This document shows, piece after piece, positions 1 to 5,192 of a stretch of 6,442 nucleotides of DNA. The stretch's first letter is position 1; every line of letters starts with the position of its first letter. A program made the position numbers and the translations under genes. This DNA comes from Lachnospiraceae bacterium (GTDB lineage Bacteria > Bacillota > Clostridia > Lachnospirales > Lachnospiraceae), in assembly GCA_021202575.1 (NCBI GenBank), contig JAJQCU010000104.1:5954-12395 (forward strand), in the 5' to 3' direction. Below the pieces are notes generated by a model that worked only from the letters and a program-made list of their open reading frames with translations, did not search any database and had not been told where the DNA came from.

Positions 1-120
1 CCTCTAAAATGTGTACCCCAGTGCTTAAATTTTACCGGTTTTAGGGGGATCTGGTTATTGCCCCGCCGGGATTGCGCAAAAATTTTTATTTTGGGCGCAC
101 GAGCCTTTTACAGTCGTCTT
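1..120. other. Non-coding left edge downstream of pheT
   Basis: No convincing gene is visible between the pheT stop and the window edge. A GC-rich stem (TGCGC at 73-77 with GCGCA at 95-99), flanking a short A/T inner stem, could fold in either strand. No T-run follows it on the pheT strand, so it is not a convincing intrinsic terminator, and the pheST operon end may lie further left. Bases 14-40 (TGTGTACCCCAGTG followed by an AT-rich ...TTTTACCGG) look like a distinct sequence block, but I cannot assign it to any element. Confidence 0.5.
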
Positions 121-2544
121 CTATGCCCTCAGCGTCACACCCATCGTATGCTCCAGCTTCCGCAGGATTTTATCTACAATCTTATCCACCTTCTCGCCCG
201 ACAGCTCCTCATCCTTCGGCCTCAAAGTAATGGTGAACGCCATGCTCTTTTTGCCCGCCGGTATCTGGCCGCCCTCATAGACGTCAAAGAGCTTAACCTC
301 CCGGATCAGGCCGCTGCAGCCCGCAATGGCCTCCTCAATCTGACCGCAGGTCATTTCCTTATCCATCACAAGCGCCAGATCTCTCTTTTGCTCCTCAAAT
401 TTCGGCAGCGGCTCAAAGGGGGGTCTGTTCTCATAATATTGAGATAAAATATCCACATCCAGCTCCATCACAAAAGCGGAAGTGCGCATACTCAGTTCCT
501 TCTGAATATCATAGGCAACAGTTCCCAGATACCCAACCACATCGCCATCACAGACAACCTCCGCCGCCTGATAGGGATGCAGGAAAGGCTTAACAACCGG
601 CCTGTAGGAAAAACTGACATACAGATTTTTTGCCACTGCTTCGGCGATACCCTTCAGGGTAAAGAAAGACTCCTTCTCGCCAAACACACCCACGCAGAGG
701 GTCTTTTTCTCCTCCGGATAATCTGTCAGAGGCAATGCTTTGGGAATGAAACGGTTGGCCAGCTCAAACAGCCTGCCCTCCAAATTTCCCCTCTTCTGGT
801 TGCGAGCCATGGCCTCCATCATCTGGGGCGCCAGGGTGGTACGCAGCAGAGACATATCCTCGTTGATCGGATTCAGAATGGGAATGGCCCGGCGCTCAGG
901 CGCATCCGGGGCAAACCTCATCAGATCCAGATCGGACGGAGAGAAGAAGGAATAATGCATGCACTCATAAGCGCCTGTGGCGCAGACCGCCTTCTTTAAG
1001 GCCAGCTCCCCCTTCTGTTTCGTGTTCTTGCCGCCCATAGTCACCTTTGCGGTGGGCATGAAGGTGGGCACGATGTGGTCATAACCATACATCCGGATAA
1101 TTTCCTCGGAAATATCCGGATAGGACTCCATATCCTCGCGGTATGCCGGAATCCGGATAGTCAGCTCATCGCCCTCAATGACCGGATGGAACTGCAGACC
1201 GTCCAGAATGCGCAGAATATCCTCATCCGGCACCGTAATGCCAAGCACGCCGTTGACCTTCGCCACACTGGCCTTCATCTCTCTGGGCTCCACGCTGTTG
1301 CCGGTATTGACGTCCACATGAGTGGAGGTCACCTTTCCGCAGCCCAGCTCTTCGATTAAGTGCAGGGCGCGCTTCATGGCCATCACTGTGGTATACTCGT
1401 CCACGCCCTTCTCGTATCTGGCGCTGGAATCGGAGTGCTTGCCCAGAGCGCGGGAGGTCTTGCGGATGTTGTCTCTTGTGAATTTGGCCGCCTCAAACAT
1501 GACGGTGCTGGTGGTGTCCCGGATCTCGGAATTCAGGCCGCCCATAACGCCGCCCAGCGCCACCGCCTTCACGCCGTCGCAGATCACCAGGTTATTGGGG
1601 TTCAGCCGGTACTCCTGCTCATCCAGGGTCACAATGGTCTCATTTTCCCTTGCCCGTCTGACGCAGATCTGATTTCCTTCCAGATAATTGCCATCAAAGG
1701 CGTGCATGGGCTGTCCCAGCTCCATCAGAATATAGTTGGTGATATCCACCACATTGGAGATGGCCTGCAGCCCCACCAGGGCCAGCCGTCTCTTCATCCA
1801 CGCCGGGGATTCCCCGATTTTCACATCATAAACCCAGTGAGCGATATAGCGGGGGCAGATATCCTGCGCCTCCACGGTCACCTGAAAGCCCTCCTGTACC
1901 GCTTCCGTGGGATGATAGTCCAGCGACGGCTCCTTCAGGGGCTTCCCCAGCACCGCGGCCACCTCTCTCGCCAGGCCGAAAATACTCTGGCAGTCGGCCC
2001 GGTTGGCGGTGATGCCCACGTCAAAAATCCAGTCGTCCAGACCGGTAAGGGGCTTAATGTCAGCGCCCACCGGCGCATCATCCGGCAGCGCCAGAAGGCC
2101 GTTATAGCCCGCGCCGGGATACAGATCCTCCGTCAGCCCCAGTTCCACGCCGGAGCAGAGCATACCGTTGGACTCATAGCCCCGCAGCTTCCCCGCCTTA
2201 ATGGTAGCCACGCCCTCCACAGTCTTATGATCTTTTGCCGTGGCGTACACGGTAGCGCCGGGAAGAGCCAGCGGGAATTTGCCACCCGCCCGTACATTGT
2301 CCGCGCCGCAGCAGACCTGCATGGCGCCGTGCTCTCCGGCATTGACCTGGCCTACACTGAAGTGCGGATCCCGTATGGGCTCACAGCTCTCCACCAGGCC
2401 AACCACCACGTTGCTGATGTCCCTGCCCAGCTCTGTTTTTTCCTCCACCTCAAAACCGCAGGAGAAAAGCTTGTCCTCCAGCTCCTGTGTGGTTACGTCA
2501 TCTATGTCTACATATTCTCTTAACCAGCTTAAGGGTAGTAACAT
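121..2544 (-). CDS. pheT: Phenylalanine--tRNA ligase beta subunit (PheT)
   Basis: This is the beta subunit of the cytoplasmic (alpha-beta)2 phenylalanyl-tRNA synthetase. It recognises tRNA-Phe and edits mischarged Tyr-tRNA-Phe while PheS does the aminoacylation. The 807 residues match the usual bacterial length of about 800. The N-terminus (MLLPLSWLREYVDI) is typical. An EMAP/OB-fold tRNA-binding domain spans about 40-150 (SNVVVGLVES..., SNGMLCSGVELGL). The B3/B4 editing region spans about 205-400 (NVVDITNYILMELGQPMHAFD at 264-284, LGGVMGGLNSEI at 330-341, SDSSARYEKGVD at 371-382). A B5 domain follows at about 415-500 (IPAYREDMESYPDISEEIIR), then a degenerate synthetase core at about 505-695 (NPINEDMSLLRTTL) and a C-terminal FDX-ACB anticodon-binding fold at about 714-807. 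The ATG at 2544 has a perfect GGAGGT SD at 2556-2551, 6 nt upstream. It lies 23 nt after the pheS stop, so the two genes are co-transcribed and share the T-box. The stop codon is TAG. The gene appears intact. Confidence 0.98.
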   Translation of the reverse strand: MLLPLSWLREYVDIDDVTTQELEDKLFSCGFEVEEKTELGRDISNVVVGLVESCEPIRDPHFSVGQVNAGEHGAMQVCCGADNVRAGGKFPLALPGATVYATAKDHKTVEGVATIKAGKLRGYESNGMLCSGVELGLTEDLYPGAGYNGLLALPDDAPVGADIKPLTGLDDWIFDVGITANRADCQSIFGLAREVAAVLGKPLKEPSLDYHPTEAVQEGFQVTVEAQDICPRYIAHWVYDVKIGESPAWMKRRLALVGLQAISNVVDITNYILMELGQPMHAFDGNYLEGNQICVRRARENETIVTLDEQEYRLNPNNLVICDGVKAVALGGVMGGLNSEIRDTTSTVMFEAAKFTRDNIRKTSRALGKHSDSSARYEKGVDEYTTVMAMKRALHLIEELGCGKVTSTHVDVNTGNSVEPREMKASVAKVNGVLGITVPDEDILRILDGLQFHPVIEGDELTIRIPAYREDMESYPDISEEIIRMYGYDHIVPTFMPTAKVTMGGKNTKQKGELALKKAVCATGAYECMHYSFFSPSDLDLMRFAPDAPERRAIPILNPINEDMSLLRTTLAPQMMEAMARNQKRGNLEGRLFELANRFIPKALPLTDYPEEKKTLCVGVFGEKESFFTLKGIAEAVAKNLYVSFSYRPVVKPFLHPYQAAEVVCDGDVVGYLGTVAYDIQKELSMRTSAFVMELDVDILSQYYENRPPFEPLPKFEEQKRDLALVMDKEMTCGQIEEAIAGCSGLIREVKLFDVYEGGQIPAGKKSMAFTITLRPKDEELSGEKVDKIVDKILRKLEHTMGVTLRA

Positions 2545-2567
2545 GTTAAAACCTCCGTCAGTTTGTT

Positions 2568-3614
2568 TTATTTGTCATCGATCTGTTTTAACACGCGCAG
2601 ATCGGATTCGTACAGCATTTTGATATTATTGATTCCGTATTTCAGCATGGCCGTCCGCTCCATACCGATGCCGAAAGCTAAGCCGCTGTACTTTTCGGAA
2701 TCGATACCGCAGTTTTCCAGCACCTTTTTATTCACAATACCACCACCCAGAATCTCAATCCAGCCGGTACCCTTACAGAGCTTGCAGCCCTTGCCGCCGC
2801 ACTCAAAGCAACTGACGTCCACCTCAACGGACGGCTCTGTGAAGGGGAAGTAGGAAGGACGCAGGCGGGTATAGGCACCCTCCCCGTAGATTTTCTGCAC
2901 AAACAAATCCAGCATGCCCTGCAGATCGCTTAAGGTGATGTGCTCATCCACCACCAGTCCCTCCATCTGGCCGAACATCGGGGAATGCGTGGAGTCATCG
3001 TCAGAACGGAAGACACGCCCCGGAGACAGCATCTTGATGGGCGGCTGCTTTTTTTCCATTATATGAATCTGGCTCGCGGAGGTCTGGGTGCGCAGCAGAA
3101 ATTCCGGGGAAAGATAAAACGTATCCTGCATATCTCTGGCAGGATGGTCCTGAGGCGTATTGAGAGCCGTGAAATTATAGTAGTCGTTCTCCACCTCTGT
3201 TCTGTCAAAAATTTCAAAGCCCATACCGGAGAACGCATCGACGATCTGCTCGATAATCTGGGTGATGGGATGAAGGTTTCCGGTCTGTGTTTCGACCGCG
3301 GGCATGGTCACATCGATTTTTTCCTTCTCATAGCGGCGCTTCAGCTCCGCCTCCTTCAGCTTCACGTCCATGTCGTCAAAGAGCTGCAACGCCCATTCCT
3401 TCAGCTCGTTGACCGCCTTGCCGTAGTCGGCCCGCTGCTCCTTGGGGATATTTTTCATCTCCTTCATCAGCTGACCGATCTCTCCCGCCTTCGAGTCGAG
3501 AAAGCTCTTCTTGAATTCATAGACGGCTTTGGAATTGTCCAGCTTTTCGGCGCCGTCCTGGATTTTCTGTCTGATGGCGGCAATATTTTTCGGAAGTTTG
3601 TTTGTTTCCGGCAT
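2568..3614 (-). CDS. pheS: Phenylalanine--tRNA ligase alpha subunit (PheS)
   Basis: This is the catalytic alpha subunit of phenylalanyl-tRNA synthetase, a class II enzyme that attaches Phe to tRNA-Phe in the cytoplasm. Its 348 residues are the normal length. Residues 1-100 form the charged helical (coiled-coil) tRNA-binding arm. Class II motif 1 lies around 113-152 ([16 protein letters not shown]). Motif 2 is [14 protein letters not shown] at 199-212, followed by Q216 and E218 of the Phe pocket. [16 protein letters not shown] (252-267) is a family signature. A cysteine cluster (C269, C272, C277, C280) resembles that of other Firmicute PheS proteins. Motif 3 is [10 protein letters not shown] at 315-324, and A313 in the AFG segment matches the Ala that sets amino-acid size selectivity in E. 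coli PheS. Two changes are notable: Gln177 where E. coli and Bacillus have the His of LLRTHTS, and Gly215 where His or Met is usual. The ATG at 3614 has AGGAG at 3625-3621, 6 nt upstream. Confidence 0.98.
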   Translation of the reverse strand: MPETNKLPKNIAAIRQKIQDGAEKLDNSKAVYEFKKSFLDSKAGEIGQLMKEMKNIPKEQRADYGKAVNELKEWALQLFDDMDVKLKEAELKRRYEKEKIDVTMPAVETQTGNLHPITQIIEQIVDAFSGMGFEIFDRTEVENDYYNFTALNTPQDHPARDMQDTFYLSPEFLLRTQTSASQIHIMEKKQPPIKMLSPGRVFRSDDDSTHSPMFGQMEGLVVDEHITLSDLQGMLDLFVQKIYGEGAYTRLRPSYFPFTEPSVEVDVSCFECGGKGCKLCKGTGWIEILGGGIVNKKVLENCGIDSEKYSGLAFGIGMERTAMLKYGINNIKMLYESDLRVLKQIDDK

Positions 3615-3750
3615 AATCGTCTCCTGCTTTCTTTTATGATTAGAATAAAAGTCTCTCTAATTATCCAATTATCTGTGCAAATACACCCGAAGGACGTACC
3701 TTGTGTAAATCTGCCCACCTGATTGTCTATTGAGCACACTTTTATTATAT
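3615..3750 (-). other. pheST leader segment between T-box terminator and pheS
   Basis: About 136 nt lie between the T-box terminator and the pheS ATG, and no gene is seen. On the pheS strand two possible hairpins appear. One (3707-3682) pairs UACAC+AAGG with CCUU+GUGUA around the loop UACGU, with a 3-nt CGG bulge. The other (3651-3631) pairs CUUUUAU with AUAAAAG around a 7-nt loop and sits about 5 nt upstream of the SD AGGAG (3625-3621). A TATAAT matches at 3749-3744 just after the terminator, but its -35 position (CTTCTG) is poor. Function is unknown; the segment may affect mRNA processing or pheS translation. Confidence 0.45.
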
Positions 3751-3783
3751 AAAAACGCCCCACATCCAGAAGGATATGGGACG
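3751..3783 (-). terminator. T-box regulated intrinsic terminator
   Basis: On the minus strand CGTCCCATATCC (3783-3772) pairs with GGATGTGGGGCG (3767-3756) over 12 positions including two G-U pairs. The loop is TTCT, followed by TTTTT at 3755-3751. The 5' arm CGTCCCAT is also the 3' arm of the antiterminator, so uncharged tRNA-Phe binding would disrupt this hairpin and allow pheST transcription. Confidence 0.93.
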
Positions 3784-4102
3784 AGTAAACCCGCGGTACC
3801 ACCCACGTTCGGATATTCTTCGAAGGATTCCGTGTCTCAAAAGTTCTGAAAAGCACTGTTCACAGCCCCCGGATATACAATTCCAAATATCCGCACTTGA
3901 TCCGCCTTAATGCGGCAGCCACATTCACTTAACGCGCCGCTTCCCATTCCCACCATTCCATGGAAACGGACAACTGCAAACGCTTTTCGTGAAAAACTCC
4001 CATGCTGAAATTCACCGACTGCAAACCGCCCGCGCTCACAGCTGATAACGCCGACTCTCTGTAGATTCTTCCCCAGTCAGTTACTTACACATTTTCTCAG
4101 TC
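3751..4102 (-). promoter_or_regulatory. tRNA-Phe-sensing T-box leader of pheST
   Basis: This 5' leader element senses the ratio of charged to uncharged tRNA-Phe and controls transcription into pheST by antitermination. On the minus strand, GTGTAAGTAACT just after the start can pair with AGTTTTTCAC to form the Stem I base. AGAGAG (4060-4055) and GCTGTGAGC (4042-4034) resemble the distal Stem I motifs. The specifier is UUC at 4009-4007 followed by a purine, within GAATTTCAGC, matching the GAA anticodon of tRNA-Phe. A Stem III-like hairpin lies at 3832-3810. The conserved T-box TGGGTGGTACCGCG occupies 3805-3792; its TGGT (3801-3798) would pair with the tRNA ACCA end. The antiterminator pairs GTGGG with CCCAT, plus GCGGG with CTCGT around TTTA, and it shares CGTCCCAT with the terminator, so the two are mutually exclusive. 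The 5' limit is inferred from the promoter. The exact Stem II/IIA-B pairing was not resolved by eye. Confidence 0.95.
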
Positions 4103-4108
4103 CCGTTC

Positions 4109-4137
4109 ATCTTAACGCAGGCAGGGAAAAAAGTCAA
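4109..4137 (-). promoter_or_regulatory. pheST promoter (sigma-A type)
   Basis: The -35 box TTGACT (4137-4132) and -10 box TAAGAT (4114-4109) each match the vegetative consensus at five of six positions and are separated by exactly 17 bp. The predicted start near 4102 is just ahead of the T-box Stem I base, where a T-box transcript should begin. This makes it a strong candidate for the main pheST promoter. Confidence 0.85.
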
Positions 4138-4150
4138 GCGGGACTTAATC

Positions 4151-4204
4151 ATTGAAGTATATTGAAGCACAATGGGGGCTTAGCCGTTGAAGCACAATGC
4201 TTCA
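4151..4204. repeat. Short direct and inverted repeats upstream of pheST promoter
   Basis: The 13-mer TTGAAGCACAATG occurs at 4162-4174 and again at 4187-4199, a 25-bp period. A third partial copy (ATTGAAG, 4151-4157) lies 10 bp before the first. The second copy also starts an inverted repeat, TGAAGC (4188-4193) with GCTTCA (4199-4204) around ACAAT. No T-run follows on the minus strand, so this is not an obvious terminator for the antitoxin gene. The block begins 13 bp upstream of the -35 box, a position where a regulator could bind, but no regulator can be named. Confidence 0.7.
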
Positions 4205-4250
4205 GGCACATATGCACTTGCACCAAAAGTATATATCAGCAACTGGCCGA

Positions 4251-4541
4251 TTATCGTCCTGGCCGCAACTCTATATGCAATTCCATACCCAGTCCTCTGG
4301 CAATCCTTGCCAGAAACTCAAGAGATGGATTATAATTCCCACCTTCAAACCGGCTGATATTACTCTGTTTAATACCAGTTCTTTCTGCCAGCTCCTGCTG
4401 TGTAATACCCTGTTCGTCCCGTACTTTAATAATCTGAGAAATCACCTCATACTGTGGGCGCAGTTCTTCATACTCTTTCGCCGTTTCGGGGTCAAACAGC
4501 AATTCCTCTCTTGCCTGATTCCACTTTCTTAATTCAGCCAT
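4251..4541 (-). CDS. XRE-family helix-turn-helix antitoxin (HigA-like)
   Basis: This is a predicted type II antitoxin that binds and neutralises the toxin encoded just upstream and represses their shared promoter. The protein has 96 residues from the chosen ATG. Residues 1-32 are a charged helical stretch that could contact the toxin. A Cro/C1-type HTH_3 domain covers about 33-88, with QGITQQELAERTGIKQSNIS as the helix-turn-helix and ISRFEGGNYNPSLEFLARIARGLGMEL completing the five-helix fold. A TTG codon at 4550 would extend the frame by three residues, but it directly abuts the SD (AAGGAGGT, 4558-4551). The ATG at 4541 has ideal 9-nt spacing, so I chose it. The start overlaps the toxin stop by 8 nt (ATGGCTGA), implying translational coupling. 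The stop is TAA at 4251. The family call is firm; the partner role rests on gene arrangement. Confidence 0.92.
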   Translation of the reverse strand: MAELRKWNQAREELLFDPETAKEYEELRPQYEVISQIIKVRDEQGITQQELAERTGIKQSNISRFEGGNYNPSLEFLARIARGLGMELHIELRPGR

Positions 4542-4902
4542 TGCTTCCAAACCTCCTTATATAGTCCTCTTTGTAACGCAATGCAGTCACCAATTCTTTT
4601 TTGGGAGTTTTTCGGTCTTTCTTTATAAAGCCATGCAGAAGGACAATCTTATTGCCCAGCGGAAGGAAATAAAAAATACGTGAAATATCATTTCCCTGTT
4701 GTATCCGCAATTCCATTAAGCCTTTATATCTTTCCCCTTGAATACTCTTTACATACGGCATTTTCAGGGACAATCCATGTTCCTCCAACAAATCAATTTC
4801 CCAGATTGCTTTTGCCCGATGCTTTCCTGATAACGAATTTAAAAATTGCGTTACTGGCTCATCACCATTTTCAGTAGCATACAATTCTATGTTCCAATTC
4901 AA
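4534..4902 (-). CDS. RelE/ParE-superfamily toxin, Gp49/HigB-like
   Basis: This is a predicted type II toxin of the phage-derived Gp49-like (HigB) branch of the RelE/ParE superfamily. Related toxins are mostly ribosome-associated mRNA endonucleases that halt translation until bound by their antitoxin. The 122-residue protein has the family pattern: a start with EPVTQFLNSL (15-24), a basic helical middle, GLMELRIQQGNDISRIFYF (61-79) resembling the usual LWELR...YRIFYF, then IVLLHGFIKKDRKTP (86-100) and a C-terminal AxRYKEDY helix. R66, R75, K94 and K95 are candidate basic active-site residues by family analogy. The start is TTG at 4902: AAGGGGG (4914-4908) lies 5 nt upstream, the upstream frame closes at a TGA (4932-4930), and no ATG fits the conserved N-terminus. 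Toxin first and antitoxin second is the HigBA order. Base composition is visibly more AT-rich than pepF or pheST, consistent with horizontal acquisition. Confidence 0.9.
   Translation of the reverse strand: MNWNIELYATENGDEPVTQFLNSLSGKHRAKAIWEIDLLEEHGLSLKMPYVKSIQGERYKGLMELRIQQGNDISRIFYFLPLGNKIVLLHGFIKKDRKTPKKELVTALRYKEDYIRRFGSNG
4551..4558 (-). promoter_or_regulatory. Shine-Dalgarno deciding the antitoxin start
   Basis: AAGGAGGT on the minus strand is a near-perfect anti-16S match lying inside the 3' end of the toxin gene. It is adjacent to the TTG at 4550 but 9 nt from the ATG at 4541, so it selects the ATG. Such a strong site should let the antitoxin be made in excess over the toxin, whose own TTG start is weaker. 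Confidence 0.85.
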
Positions 4903-4923
4903 ATTAACCCCCTTCTTTACAAG

Positions 4924-4964
4924 ATTATATCATATATGATATAAAACGCAAGACTTTCTGTCAG
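4924..4964 (-). promoter_or_regulatory. Toxin-antitoxin promoter with palindromic operator
   Basis: A perfect 20-bp palindrome, TTATATCATATATGATATAA, spans 4925-4944. Two overlapping -10 choices fall on it. TATCAT (4941-4936) sits 17 bp from CTGACA (4964-4959), both five-of-six matches. TATAAT (4929-4924) is a perfect -10 but has only TTGCGT (4951-4946) at 16 bp. Either way the palindrome covers the RNA polymerase site. This is the classic layout for autorepression by an XRE antitoxin dimer, alone or with its toxin. The operator role is inferred. Confidence 0.8.
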
Positions 4965-5032
4965 GAATAAAAAGTTGTTCTTTTCACCTCCCGCACTCTG
5001 AGCGGAGTATAACATAAATATTGATGAAATGT

Positions 5033-5048
5033 GGTCGATATGTCGACC
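5033..5048. repeat. GGTCGA/TCGACC inverted repeat
   Basis: A 6-bp inverted repeat, GGTCGA (5033-5038) and TCGACC (5043-5048), flanks TATG. It lies between the pepF terminator and the toxin-antitoxin promoter. TTTT follows on the plus strand, so it could be a weak plus-strand terminator, but no plus-strand gene is present. It could equally be a protein-binding site. No function is assigned. Confidence 0.5.
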
Positions 5049-5097
5049 TTTTGGAATTTTGTGTAATTTCCATGAGCAGCAGCTTTTTTCCCAAAAC

Positions 5098-5119
5098 AAA
5101 AAGAGCGCCCAGGGCACTC
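5098..5119 (-). terminator. Intrinsic terminator after pepF
   Basis: On the minus strand GAGTGCC (5119-5113) pairs with GGCGCTC (5109-5103), with one G-U pair and a CTG loop, followed directly by TTTTT (5102-5098). It lies about 75 nt past the pepF stop and should end pepF transcription before the toxin-antitoxin operon. On the plus strand the same stem has a C-A mismatch and a shorter T-run, so it is mainly a minus-strand terminator. Confidence 0.88.
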
Positions 5120-5192
5120 CTTTTGTTGAATGAGAAATATGGTTAAGATGTCAAAAATGGTTTACGGATTATTCCGCGTTTCACGGGTGTGA

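Noticed and set aside
1360..2523. Long plus-strand open frame (387 codons) opposite pheT
   Set aside because: It lies wholly antisense to the well-conserved pheT, shows no recognisable domain and has a biased shadow-like composition. PheT explains this DNA.
2940..3722. Plus-strand open frame (260 codons) opposite pheS and its leader
   Set aside because: It is antisense to pheS with a Leu/His-rich low-meaning translation and no SD-supported start; it is a shadow frame.
3744..3749. TATAAT as an internal constitutive pheST promoter
   Set aside because: The position 17 bp upstream reads CTTCTG, a poor -35 inside the terminator stem, and there is no extended -10 TG.
3467..3856. Minus-strand frame of 129 codons across the T-box and the pheS 5' end
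   Set aside because: It runs through the T-box terminator and overlaps pheS in another frame, with no family resemblance. The regulatory RNA accounts for this DNA.
4151..4204. CRISPR-like array
   Set aside because: The repeat unit is only 13 bp with two full copies and no regular spacers, and no cas genes are present.
4542..4550. TTG at 4550 as the antitoxin start
   Set aside because: It touches the Shine-Dalgarno sequence itself, leaving no spacing; the ATG at 4541 is 9 nt away and much better placed.
4917..5117. Minus-strand frame of 66 codons upstream of the toxin gene
   Set aside because: It crosses the pepF terminator hairpin and the palindromic operator, has no good SD at its start, and its translation resembles no family I know.
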